A DNA stretch of 64,000 nt from Helicobacter anatolicus (lineage in GTDB: Bacteria; Campylobacterota; Campylobacteria; Campylobacterales; Helicobacteraceae). Shown in pieces: positions 51,229 through 59,898 of the stretch. The notes under the pieces were generated by a model that saw only the letters and a list, made by a program, of their open reading frames with translations, did no database searches and had not been told where the DNA came from. The position numbers and the translations under genes were made by a program. Each line of letters begins with the position of its first letter. Positions within the stretch are counted from its first letter, which is position 1. The stretch spans positions 62,001-126,000 of the forward strand of contig NZ_JAJTMY010000001.1 in NCBI RefSeq assembly GCF_021300615.1, given 5' to 3'.

Positions 51229-51765
51229 ATATTAAACAGCTAAAAAGCCTTCTTTTTTAGAAAAAACAAAAGAGACAAGAAACGGCATAGTAGAATGTAA
51301 TTAAAGATTTGAAGGAATTTGGATTAATCTACAAGCAATTAGTAGAATAATATAGGGTGTAATAGAGATAGTATTAATACTATGGCAGGAAAAAGTGATA
51401 ATGAATTAAGCGGGACTATTAAAAAAATCTATCAAACTCTATAGGGAAGTTTTAATCTTTAACAACAATTATAAAATACTCAGATGCTTAAAAATGCAAT
51501 TAAGGTATCACTCACAGATGAGTAATATAAAGAAGAAACCATAAGATAGGATATTAAAATATCCTTCTAAATATAAAAATATTGATTAAGGGATTGGAGT
51601 TGTTAATAAGCTAATAAAATGTAATTATTATGGCTTAATGATTCTATTTATGATATTAAGATTATATTTTTTAGAGCACTTGGCAAATACTTAGAGTAGT
51701 AAACATTAAAAGGCTTGAAAAATTAAAAACTAGCTATGAAAAAAGCTTGTTAATGGGTTTAGATT
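51229..51765. other. decayed intergenic stretch with phage-derived remnant
   Basis: About 540 bases without an intact frame, many stops in all frames. It contains the HTH gene relic given separately (51262-51446). The remainder shows no RNA gene or recognisable coding sequence. It ends in TTTAGATT/AATCTAAA (51758-51775), a small hairpin over the stop of the fliT-like gene. Confidence 0.7.
51262..51446 (+). pseudogene. degraded copy of the phage HTH regulator
   Basis: One frame reads KQKRQETA, two stops, NVIKDLKEFGLIYKQLVE, stop; it aligns with KQRSKEVTAQEIKDFCKEQG and LTYKQLGDLIG of the 30350 gene, one codon lost. Farther on, a shifted frame gives MAGKSDNELSGTIKKIYQTL, matching TTGKISENLEKSIKLLI. 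Nucleotide similarity also continues in between (ATAGGGT region). This is a third, inactivated paralogue 20 kb from the prophage. Confidence 0.68.
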
Positions 51766-51987
51766 TTAATCTAAAAATTTTTTTGCAAGTTTTATTCTCA
51801 ACATTTGTTTTTGTAATTCTTCTTTATCTTTTTCTAAAAGCTCTATCCCTTGAGAAATTAGTTCTTGTGCGCTTAGGAGATCTTCCATTGTCGTGAGATT
51901 TTCTGTAGGTACTTGAGTGATAAGATCAAAGGCTTTTTGGGTGTTTTTTTCTAAAATAGCAATTTTTAATTGATCATGCCAATTCAT
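51766..51987 (-). CDS. FliT-like flagellar protein
   Basis: A 73-residue helical protein starting MNWHDQLKIAILEKNTQKAF and ending LQKQMLRIKLAKKFLD. It overlaps fliS by 14 bases, and sits where H. pylori has HP0754, regarded as FliT-like. FliT proteins chaperone FliD. Assignment rests on size, helical heptads and position. Confidence 0.7.
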   Translation of the reverse strand: MNWHDQLKIAILEKNTQKAFDLITQVPTENLTTMEDLLSAQELISQGIELLEKDKEELQKQMLRIKLAKKFLD

Positions 51988-52354
51988 TATTATGAATTTC
52001 CTTCCAAGCTTCTAAAAGACCGCGTGTAACATTGACAACAGTTTTAATTTTTTCAGCATCATGTTCTACATTTGCTTGAGTTAGGAGTTTGATTTGATGT
52101 GTGTATAATCCCGTGAGATATACTGCAACCTCTCCTCCTTTTTCATAATCTAAAATGTTTAATAATTCCGTAAAAATATCTGTGATTCTATTGATATAAT
52201 AGATCTTCCCTTCAATATCATCAGATTCTATAGATCTTTGCACAAGACCTGAGAATCGTAAAATTCCCTCATAAAGCATCTCAATCAATTTAGCAGGAGA
52301 TTCGATAGCGACAGAATTTTGTTGATATAAATTATAAGCATTAGCAATTTTCAT
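51974..52354 (-). CDS. fliS: flagellin export chaperone FliS
   Basis: A 126-residue four-helix chaperone binding the flagellin C-terminus. It begins MKIANAYNLYQQNSVAIESP, then AKLIEMLYEGILRFSGLVQR and KGGEVAVYLTGLYTHQIKLL; the NxY/Q-rich N-terminus and ALLKLYxG-like element (IEMLYEG) are family features. Follows fliD by nine bases. Confidence 0.94.
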   Translation of the reverse strand: MKIANAYNLYQQNSVAIESPAKLIEMLYEGILRFSGLVQRSIESDDIEGKIYYINRITDIFTELLNILDYEKGGEVAVYLTGLYTHQIKLLTQANVEHDAEKIKTVVNVTRGLLEAWKEIHNNELA

Positions 52355-52363
52355 AGATTACCT

Positions 52364-54400
52364 TTATTTCTTTTTTCCATTTCCAGCTGCTTGATCAATC
52401 ATCATTTGTACAGCATTGAAGGAGTTGTTTGCTTTAGCAATTTGTTCATCATAGGCAGCAAATCGCCCCGCCATAATATCATAGCGACTTTTTAATCTTT
52501 CATTAGCTTGCATTTTATCTTTATCAAGATTTTTTGCATCTCTTGATAGAGAGTCTTGATAAAGCGTTAATTTTGCGTTACTACCATCCACAAGAGATTT
52601 GATAAAGTTATTGAAATTTACAAAGATACCATCCACATGTTCTTCTTGTCCAAAACGATTTTTATTATCAAAACCATAAAATGCATCGATAGCTTTTTGA
52701 GAATCTTGAGAAAGCATGGAATCTAGTGTTGATTCATTTAATGACATCTGGCTTTTTTCATTGATCGTAAGACCAAAATCAATAAGACTGTGGCCTGCAC
52801 CTACGCCAATAGGGCGCGAAAAAAGAGCATTGAGTTGTGATCTAATAGTTCTAATATCTCCCACTCCATTAAAGATGCCTGCAATTTTTGTTTCAGGGTC
52901 AAAACGCGTAACTTCATCAAGTTTGGGGACAAGTTCATTGTAAGCTTTTACAAACTCCCGCACTTGTTCTTTGATGGCCTCTGTATCTCTACCTACACTG
53001 ATAATAGCAGGTTTATCGGGCTCTGTAGTATGGATTAGTGTAAGGTTTACACCATTAATAACATCATTAATTTCGTTTGTAGGGCGTGTGATACTGACGC
53101 CATTGTAGGAAAATCTTGCATCACTGGCTTTTTGTAAACTTTTAAAATTAAAAATTTGTTCTTGTAGTTTTATATAATTCTGGAACAATCCACCTTTCAT
53201 ATCCATAGCGCTAAGAAATGCTTCACCTTTAGCATCATTAGCAGTGATTTTGACTTCACCAATTTCAGAAGTAATGATGAGTTTACCATTAGCATCTGTT
53301 TTGGCATGCAATCCAGCAATATTATCAATTGCTTGTGCAATAATTTTTGCATTTTCTTCACTAGTGTTGTTTTTATTTGTCATTTTTGCAAGATCTAGAG
53401 TAATGGTATCAATATTAATACTACCTTCAATTAATCCCGCAGTAATCGGTTTTTTTGTATTAAAAAGACCATCTTCTTTGGAGCGTGCAGAGGTAATACC
53501 TAGAGTGGAGAGTTTATTGCCTTCTAGCTTGATACCATAACCCCTTCTATCATTAAGAATAATTCTTTTCCCATCTTCTGAAAGTCCTATATTGATTTCT
53601 TTTTCTAAAAGTTCTTCTGTAAAATCATCATTTTTTAATGCCTCTGTGATTGCATTTTTAAGTGTTTCTGCTTTGTTTTGACTTTCTGCGGCTTGTGCGT
53701 CTAATTTAACACTAATTATTCTTTCATTGTAGTTAGAATCTCTTACTATAATATTAAAATCTCCTTCATCAAGCTCTGTGAGATTTGCAATAGATTCTGT
53801 AGAGAGGGTGGAGCCTAGATAGATTCTACTGCCCTCACCTGTACCTTTTGAGTTAATCATAAGTTGATAGGGTTTTTCCCCACCTGTTTTCATTACAATT
53901 CCCATAGCATTGCCATCAGTAGTATCCGTGATTTGCTGTGCTACATCATTTAGTGTCATGCCTGCTTTAATATCAATCGTGTAGAATTTATCTTTTGTAT
54001 AGATATTGAGTTTTACATCTTTGGAGCTAAAAACATCATCTCTAGAAGAGAATTTTTTTCCCACTTCGTTAATATCACCTTGAGCAAGAGACTCTACATC
54101 CACTTTAATATCTTGAATCGGGATACCAGAACTTACAGTTGCTTTAATGGCATCACTAGAAACATTAGAGGTTCTGCCTAAGTAAGTGGAGTAATCTGCA
54201 AGTGTAGCTACAGGGGATTTTAGGGTATTTATAAGGCCTGTGATTTCTGTGAGTTCCTTTTGTTTTTCAATGTTTTCCTTCATTTTGCGTTCAATAGGAG
54301 CAACGACAGCCCTTTCATCAGCTTTTTTTAACTTATCGATAACATCATAATTTAAAACCCCGCTTCCCATACCAAGCGAGCTAAGTTGTCCCATTGCCAT
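52364..54400 (-). CDS. fliD: flagellar filament cap protein FliD
   Basis: A 678-residue hook-associated protein 2. It starts MAMGQLSSLGMGSGVLNYDV, has FliD N-domain sequence, a long variable domain, and the C-terminal coiled-coil domain with RFDPETKIAGIFNGVGDIRT and IRSQLNALFSRPIG, then NERLKSRYDIMAGRFAAYDE. Length agrees with Helicobacter FliD (about 685). It caps the filament and inserts flagellin subunits. Confidence 0.95.
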   Translation of the reverse strand: MAMGQLSSLGMGSGVLNYDVIDKLKKADERAVVAPIERKMKENIEKQKELTEITGLINTLKSPVATLADYSTYLGRTSNVSSDAIKATVSSGIPIQDIKVDVESLAQGDINEVGKKFSSRDDVFSSKDVKLNIYTKDKFYTIDIKAGMTLNDVAQQITDTTDGNAMGIVMKTGGEKPYQLMINSKGTGEGSRIYLGSTLSTESIANLTELDEGDFNIIVRDSNYNERIISVKLDAQAAESQNKAETLKNAITEALKNDDFTEELLEKEINIGLSEDGKRIILNDRRGYGIKLEGNKLSTLGITSARSKEDGLFNTKKPITAGLIEGSINIDTITLDLAKMTNKNNTSEENAKIIAQAIDNIAGLHAKTDANGKLIITSEIGEVKITANDAKGEAFLSAMDMKGGLFQNYIKLQEQIFNFKSLQKASDARFSYNGVSITRPTNEINDVINGVNLTLIHTTEPDKPAIISVGRDTEAIKEQVREFVKAYNELVPKLDEVTRFDPETKIAGIFNGVGDIRTIRSQLNALFSRPIGVGAGHSLIDFGLTINEKSQMSLNESTLDSMLSQDSQKAIDAFYGFDNKNRFGQEEHVDGIFVNFNNFIKSLVDGSNAKLTLYQDSLSRDAKNLDKDKMQANERLKSRYDIMAGRFAAYDEQIAKANNSFNAVQMMIDQAAGNGKKK

Positions 54401-54414
54401 TATTTAACCCTCTA

Positions 54415-54774
54415 TCAACCCTTTTTATCAAAAATTAATCCAGTAATAATGCTATGCATTTTTTTCATAAGTTCAATTGCTTCTTTTGAGGGAATTTCAC
54501 GAAGAATTTTGCTTCCATTATTGTCTTTCACAGTTACAACCAGACCTTGAATATCATCGTTATATTTAAAGCTAATATCTGTATTGATTCTCTTCATTTC
54601 TTTATTGAGTTCAGAACTTGCTTCGTGGAGCTGCTGTTTTAATTCTTGTGTGATTTGACTTCTTTGCAACTCTTCTTTTTGACTAGTTAAAGGACTTCCC
54701 GCACTAGAAGCGATGTTGATTAATTCTTTTTTTAACATCAAATTATTATCAGTGTTATGAATATTTTCAATCAT
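54415..54774 (-). CDS. flaG: flagellar protein FlaG
   Basis: A 119-residue protein with the FlaG C-terminal domain: KRINTDISFKYNDDIQGLVV, TVKDNNGSKILREIPSKEAI. FlaG affects filament length in Campylobacter. It is the first gene of flaG-fliD-fliS-fliT and has AAAGGAG before the start. A sigma28-type promoter lies directly upstream. Confidence 0.92.
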   Translation of the reverse strand: MIENIHNTDNNLMLKKELINIASSAGSPLTSQKEELQRSQITQELKQQLHEASSELNKEMKRINTDISFKYNDDIQGLVVTVKDNNGSKILREIPSKEAIELMKKMHSIITGLIFDKKG

Positions 54775-54794
54775 TTTTACTCCTTTATGAATGT

Positions 54795-54821
54795 AATATC
54801 GGTTAAAAAGAGTTTTTTTAA
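54795..54821 (-). promoter_or_regulatory. sigma28 (FliA) promoter of flaG-fliD-fliS
   Basis: On the minus strand TTAAA, a 15-base spacer and CGATATT match the FliA consensus (TAAA-N15-CGATAA type). The -10 element ends 20 bases before the flaG start. FliA control of late filament genes is established in Helicobacter and Campylobacter. Confidence 0.75.
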
Positions 54822-54822
54822 T

Positions 54823-56022
54823 TTATTTTTGGAAAATTTCCAGTGGATTGATATGTTTGTCTTTTTGTGTAACTTCAAAACTTAGTTTTTGTTCGACACG
54901 ACCAATAATATATCCTTTTTGTACTTTTAATCCGACTTTGATTGTTGGTGCAATTTTATCTAATTGTGAATAAATTGTATGAATGCCATTAGCATTTTCA
55001 ATAATAATTACTTTTTTTAAAATCGGAACTTCTTTGGCATATACAACTTTTCCATCAAGTATATTACGCACAACTGCATTTGGAGTTTTTGAAACCAAAA
55101 TTATAGATTCGTTAAAAACTTTAAGTTTATAGACAGGGTCAAAATAGGGACCAAATTTTTGTTCAATTGTAAAACTTTCTAGGGGAGCAATTGTCTTTGG
55201 ACCTTTGTATGTAGCAGTAGAGAGAGTCTTATAGGAACTTGCAATTTGTTTAACTTCCAGCGGTGCTTCAAGAGCATTTTGTCTTTTTTGTTCTTCTTCA
55301 ATTTCTTTTTGTGTTTTTTGTTTGAGGATATTAAGATTACTCAAGATAAGGTCGAGACTTTTGCGTTCTGCATTGATGGTTTCTAGTTTCTTGTTATAGA
55401 TTGCAAGGTCTTTTTTTAGAGTTTTGATAAGATTTTTTTGCTCTTTTAGCATTAATTTTAATGTATCTCTTCTGTTGGTTTGGGCAGCAATGCTACTGTT
55501 GAGATTTTCAATAGTTTGTTTGGTGTCCTTAATTTTTTGATTAATAATTGCCTCTTGCTGTGAGAGAAGAAGAATTTTTTCTTGACCTTGTTTGTTAAGA
55601 AGTCTAAAGATTTCTTGCAAGATAATATCATCTGGTGAAACAGGGTTATTTTGATTAAGAATAATTAAAAAAGAAGCATCATTAATAAGCATTTTAGTAA
55701 TTTTTTGTCGAATTTCCTGCTTTTTGTCTTGAAGATCTTTAAGAATATTTTTATATTGCACGAGTGATTTTTCTTCATTGAGATTTTTATTTTGATTATT
55801 ACTAATATTATGTTGTAAATGTGTAATTTGAAGATCTATATTTTGTATTTTTTTATATTTTTCATTGATCTGAATTCCAAGTTTTTGCAAGAGATTTGTA
55901 ATTTGGTTTTTTTCATTTTCTTTTTTCTGTATTTTTTTTTGATTTGCGCTGATGTCTTTATTAATTTGTTGTAAATTAGCACCAAGTAATAAACAAGGAA
56001 AAACAAGTAAAAACTTTTTCAA
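54823..56022 (-). CDS. EnvC-like murein hydrolase activator, M23 domain
   Basis: A 399-residue periplasmic protein: signal peptide (KKFLLVFPCLLLGA), a long coiled coil of about 220 residues (QQINKDISANQKKIQKKENE and heptads to 250), then a C-terminal LytM/M23 fold (ARNILDGKVVYAKEVPILKK, NGIHTIYSQLDKIAPTIKVG). The HxxxD and HxH zinc ligands are not evident, so it is likely a catalytically inactive activator as EnvC is. It follows ftsE and ftsX, the ATPase pair that controls EnvC. Confidence 0.87.
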   Translation of the reverse strand: MKKFLLVFPCLLLGANLQQINKDISANQKKIQKKENEKNQITNLLQKLGIQINEKYKKIQNIDLQITHLQHNISNNQNKNLNEEKSLVQYKNILKDLQDKKQEIRQKITKMLINDASFLIILNQNNPVSPDDIILQEIFRLLNKQGQEKILLLSQQEAIINQKIKDTKQTIENLNSSIAAQTNRRDTLKLMLKEQKNLIKTLKKDLAIYNKKLETINAERKSLDLILSNLNILKQKTQKEIEEEQKRQNALEAPLEVKQIASSYKTLSTATYKGPKTIAPLESFTIEQKFGPYFDPVYKLKVFNESIILVSKTPNAVVRNILDGKVVYAKEVPILKKVIIIENANGIHTIYSQLDKIAPTIKVGLKVQKGYIIGRVEQKLSFEVTQKDKHINPLEIFQK

Positions 56023-56024
56023 TG

Positions 56025-56843
56025 TTATACCCTTTTTTGTGAAAAAACAACAAATAAAACCGACAAAAGTGAAATGCTAATAGCAAACGAAGTCAGCAAT
56101 ATAAAATCGTCTTTGATATGGAAAATATTATTTTGTATGCCCAGGAGTTCAAAGAATTTTTGAGTGCTAGGGTGTGTGGAGCTATAAAAACTTCCTAATG
56201 TGATAACACAAGAAGCAATAAAAGAATCATAGAAAGCAAGTTTAAATAATATTTTGTGTTTCATCCATGCTTTTGCACCTAATAAATCCATAATTTGCAT
56301 TCTTTTTTGGTGTTCAAAACGCCATATTTGCACTTGACGCATCATGAGAAGTAGGCTAAAAATTGCGAGCAGTGCAGCAAAAACTATAATGATCTTTTTA
56401 ATAAAATAAAGGAGGTTATAAACTTGGTTATGTGTTTTTGCAAAGGTTTCAATTTTGATGATATAGGGTAGTTTTTTAATATCGTTTTCTAATGCTTCTA
56501 GTTGTTTTTGATTGGGAAAAGATTCTAGCTTTATGGAATAAAAATAAGGAAGTTCTTTTTGAATGAGTGTAAGATTTTGCTCATCATTAAAATCTTGCAA
56601 TCTTTTAAGCAGGGATTTTGTATCAATACTCTCAATACTTTTGATTGCAGGATTGATTTCTTGTATTTGATCAAGAACAATTTCTTTGTTCGAAGCAATT
56701 AAAATGGAGTAGCTCTGCAAAAGCTTATCCTCTTTGACAAAAATAGCACGCTCAATTAAAAGATAGCTTTGGAGGCTAAAAAGTAGCGCCAAAAGTGGAA
56801 TGATTAATGTCAAATGTCTTTTAAGAAAATTCATAAACCTCAC
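56025..56843 (-). CDS. ftsX: cell division protein FtsX
   Basis: A 272-residue membrane protein: one N-terminal helix (LTLIIPLLALLFSLQSYLLI), a periplasmic domain of about 110 residues that should contact the EnvC-like protein, and three C-terminal helices (IIIVFAALLAIFSLLLMMRQ, AFYDSFIASCVITLGSF, FILLTSFAISISLLSVLFVV). The typical MDLLGA element (MQIMDLLGAKAWMKHKILFK) follows helix two. It overlaps ftsE by 23 bases. Confidence 0.92.
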   Translation of the reverse strand: MRFMNFLKRHLTLIIPLLALLFSLQSYLLIERAIFVKEDKLLQSYSILIASNKEIVLDQIQEINPAIKSIESIDTKSLLKRLQDFNDEQNLTLIQKELPYFYSIKLESFPNQKQLEALENDIKKLPYIIKIETFAKTHNQVYNLLYFIKKIIIVFAALLAIFSLLLMMRQVQIWRFEHQKRMQIMDLLGAKAWMKHKILFKLAFYDSFIASCVITLGSFYSSTHPSTQKFFELLGIQNNIFHIKDDFILLTSFAISISLLSVLFVVFSQKRV

Positions 56844-57492
56844 CTTCTTGAATATTTAATTTGCGATAAAAAATATTTAGATGTTCGGGGATTCTGTGTG
56901 TTACAACAATGATTGTGATTCCTAAATGTTTATTAGCACTTTTTAATAAACTCCAAATCAGTTCACTTGAATAATCATCAAGATTTCCAGTAGGTTCATC
57001 TGCTAAAATAATATCAGGTTTATGAGAAATAGCTCTAGCAATAGCTACGCGTTGTTGCTCTCCACCACTCAACTCTAGGGGATATTTATTGTTTTTATGT
57101 AATAAATTAATGTGTGAAAGTAGTTCTTTTGCTTGAGATTTGCAAAGATTTTTATTGTAGCCATTAATTAGCATGGGAAGCATAATATTATGTTCTATAT
57201 CCCATTCTTCAATAAGTTTGTAATCTTGAAAAACAATCCCAGTATGTCTGCGTAAAGCAGCAATCTGACCTTTTGTGGCATGGTGTATAGGGATGTAGTT
57301 TACTTCAAGTTCACCAGATGAGATTTTAAGATCTCCATATAGAGATCTTAATAACGTGCTTTTTCCACTACCACTTGCTCCAGAAATAAAAACAAAATCT
57401 TTTTTATTGATGCAAAAATTAGCGTCTTTGATGATATTCTCATTTTTTTTATAGCCCAAACATAAGTGACTAGCTTTGATGATTTGCGTCAT
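56821..57492 (-). CDS. ftsE: cell division ATP-binding protein FtsE
   Basis: A 223-residue ABC ATPase working with FtsX. Walker A ISGASGSGKSTLLRSLYGDL, Q loop VFQDYKLIEEWDIEHNIMLP, signature LELSGGEQQRVAIARAISHK, Walker B IILADEPTGNLDDYSSE and switch VVTHRIP. Adjacent to trmB without gap. Confidence 0.94.
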   Translation of the reverse strand: MTQIIKASHLCLGYKKNENIIKDANFCINKKDFVFISGASGSGKSTLLRSLYGDLKISSGELEVNYIPIHHATKGQIAALRRHTGIVFQDYKLIEEWDIEHNIMLPMLINGYNKNLCKSQAKELLSHINLLHKNNKYPLELSGGEQQRVAIARAISHKPDIILADEPTGNLDDYSSELIWSLLKSANKHLGITIIVVTHRIPEHLNIFYRKLNIQEGEVYEFS

Positions 57493-58638
57493 TTAGCCTC
57501 CAAGAATAGCTTTTAATTTTTGATAGGCTTTGATATTGCAAAGCGTTGGAAGGGGTGGATTGCCTACAAAAAAAGTTTGTTTTTTTTGATGATCTATAAG
57601 AATAAATTTTGTAGTTGGCCAATTAAAATCCCCAAGATTTACATTTATAAGTATACAATTATTGTTGGTATAAATAGCATTGATATGCACAAAAAAATCA
57701 TTTTCAATATGTTTTTGCTTTTGTATTTTAGTAATATAGGTGTAGGGGAAGCTAAAATTTTCATTGAACTTTAGTGTAGAATCTATTTTGAGAGAAGTAT
57801 AATAAATATCATAAATATTTTTTTGTTGTCTTAGCCATCTTGCTTCATATTTACTCACTACTTTTTGTGTTAGATTTTTTTGGACTTTAAAGTTAGATTG
57901 TTTTTCATCGAGTGCAAGTTTTAAGGCATCTTGAAAATATTCTTCATCATCGGTGCGAAGATGAAGAATATGATCTGGTTTTAAGATTCTTAAGGCCTGA
58001 TGCAAAAATTCTTTAGTAAGCACGCGGCGATGAGGTTTTTTATTCCATGGCACAGGAAAGTGCAAAAAGATTCCTTTAGCACTATTGGATTTTAAAATAT
58101 TTGTAAGAATTCTTGCATCAAGTTTAGTGATATAAAGATTACTTAGCCCTAAAATTTCTATTTGTCGTAAGACTTGTTCAATTGAAGGTGTGTGTATTTC
58201 AACCCCGATAATAGGTGTTGTAGGATTTTCTTTTGCGAGATTAAGAATATGTCGTCCCGATCCAAAACCAATTTCTAAAAAATAAGAATCAAAATCTTTG
58301 CAAATAAAATCATTGCTTTTTAGAAAATAAGGTGAGAGAACACATTGTTTAGGAGTATTTTTTGAAAGATTGTGGGAATATGTATCACAATGTTTATTTA
58401 AAAGCATTAAAGCATCTTTTAAGATTCCTATAGGGTTTGGTTTTGTGGCCTTATGTGCCTTAAAAAGTGTGCCATTTTTGTGTGTAGTTTTGATGATGAA
58501 AAATGGCTCATGTTTGAAAGTGGTAAAAATAAGGCTTTGGTCTTTAAAATCTTGATGAATAAATTCTGCATGAAAGGTGTAATCACCTTCAGTAAGGGGA
58601 AATGTGAGATTGTGATTTGTGGCAATAAAATGTGGCAT
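57493..58638 (-). CDS. trmB: tRNA (guanine-N7)-methyltransferase TrmB
   Basis: Methylates G46 of tRNA. The 381 residues are long for TrmB (about 220-240 in most bacteria): an extra N-terminal part of about 120 residues precedes the SAM core FLEIGFGSGRHILNLAKENP, GVEIHTPSIEQVLRQ, and FLHFPVPWNKKPHRRVLTKE with the FPDPWxKxRHxKRR-like motif here as FPVPWNKKPHRR; a C-terminal tail follows. Long TrmB proteins of about 390-400 residues are usual in Helicobacter. Confidence 0.92.
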   Translation of the reverse strand: MPHFIATNHNLTFPLTEGDYTFHAEFIHQDFKDQSLIFTTFKHEPFFIIKTTHKNGTLFKAHKATKPNPIGILKDALMLLNKHCDTYSHNLSKNTPKQCVLSPYFLKSNDFICKDFDSYFLEIGFGSGRHILNLAKENPTTPIIGVEIHTPSIEQVLRQIEILGLSNLYITKLDARILTNILKSNSAKGIFLHFPVPWNKKPHRRVLTKEFLHQALRILKPDHILHLRTDDEEYFQDALKLALDEKQSNFKVQKNLTQKVVSKYEARWLRQQKNIYDIYYTSLKIDSTLKFNENFSFPYTYITKIQKQKHIENDFFVHINAIYTNNNCILINVNLGDFNWPTTKFILIDHQKKQTFFVGNPPLPTLCNIKAYQKLKAILGG

Positions 58639-59898
58639 TTAAAAACCTAGAGATTGAATAGGTGTAGGAAGAGATTCTAAATTATATTCATCGACACTTC
58701 TTACATCATATTGATATTTGATATTGGGTTGCATTTCTTTATCTATGAATTCTTGTTGCATAATATTGTCAAAGCAAATTTGATTTTTATTGTTTTCGCT
58801 GCGACATACTTTAAAATTTATAATATTTCTTGTGTCATCTTCTATTTCCCATTTTAAGACTGCCTGATTGTTTATTATGGTTGCGGAGAGGATTTTTGGT
58901 GTAGGGGGTGGGGGTAGAGCATTTCCTTGTATTGCACCAATATTCATCTCGCTCTCGATACCATCGGCATCAACACTAATTACCTTATAGTAGCGTATTT
59001 CGCCATCTTTTAGATTAAGTACTTTATAGAAATTATCTTGTGTTTGAGCTAGAAAGGAAAATTTTCCATTTAGGGTATGAGAAGTAAAAATTTTGAAATT
59101 TTTGATAGAAACATTCAGATTTTCTGGAAGATTCCAAGTAATAAGAATGCTTTTTACAAGATTTGTAGATGCTTGGAGGTTTTGTACACCAAGAGGTTTT
59201 TTTCTTGTACTGCCTGTAACTACAGCGCTAGGAAGTGACTTTGCATTTTCATAGCTTTCAGAAATTACACGATAAGAATAAACTTTTCCATCTTCTAGAT
59301 CTTTGTCAAAAAATTCCACATAAAGTCGGTGTGGCACGATTCCAACTTTTAGAAATTTGCCTTCTTGTGTTTTGCGTTCAATAATATAGCGTTTGATGCT
59401 AGGATTATTGTGCGGACTCCAAAAGATTTTAATTTGTTTAGGGAGATCTTTGCTAGCAAAAATATTTTCCACAGGATCGATATAGGAGGTTTTAATATTA
59501 ATAGGTGGGGATTTTATAGAGATTGTATTATTTTTGCCCAGACTAGCAATTTGGTAGCTGTAGTCAGTTTGTGGTTTGAGTTTTTGTATATAGTAGTGTG
59601 TGGCAAAAGGGTTTTTTATTATGGCAATAATTTTTGATTTTGCGGAATTCTCATTTTTCTTTATGGTGTTTTCATAAATTACATATCCACCTATTTCTTC
59701 GAGATTTTCAGGCATTTTCCATTCTAATCCTATGGAGGTCACATCATTAATTGTGCGGATTTCTTCAGGAACAGGTAATGTATTATCAAATTTTCTTTTT
59801 GCAATATCACTGGTTAAAATCCCGCAACCTTGCAGGGCAATAAGGCCAATAAGACTAAAATAAATGTAGCAAATTTTTAGGATTTTGCAAAAACCCAT
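58639..59898 (-). CDS. fibronectin type III-domain lipoprotein
   Basis: About 419 residues. Start at 59898 (AAGGAA seven bases upstream); a TTG at 59916 is less likely. Signal with lipobox LIALQGC, then four FN3-like repeats of 85 to 95 residues: VTSIGLEWKMPENLEEIGGY, KQIKIFWSPHNNPSIKRYII, KSILITWNLPENLNVSIKNF and NQAVLKWEIEDDTRNIINFK. Probably an outer-membrane lipoprotein exposed to the periplasm or surface. Position matches an H. pylori gene (HP0746). It overlaps the pseudouridine synthase gene by 44 bases. Confidence 0.85.
   Translation of the reverse strand: MGFCKILKICYIYFSLIGLIALQGCGILTSDIAKRKFDNTLPVPEEIRTINDVTSIGLEWKMPENLEEIGGYVIYENTIKKNENSAKSKIIAIIKNPFATHYYIQKLKPQTDYSYQIASLGKNNTISIKSPPINIKTSYIDPVENIFASKDLPKQIKIFWSPHNNPSIKRYIIERKTQEGKFLKVGIVPHRLYVEFFDKDLEDGKVYSYRVISESYENAKSLPSAVVTGSTRKKPLGVQNLQASTNLVKSILITWNLPENLNVSIKNFKIFTSHTLNGKFSFLAQTQDNFYKVLNLKDGEIRYYKVISVDADGIESEMNIGAIQGNALPPPPTPKILSATIINNQAVLKWEIEDDTRNIINFKVCRSENNKNQICFDNIMQQEFIDKEMQPNIKYQYDVRSVDEYNLESLPTPIQSLGF

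Noticed and set aside
51239-51260. Terminator after yggS
   Set aside because: The CTAAAAAG/CTTTTTTAG stem is pure AT apart from its ends and is followed by A, not T, on the plus strand.
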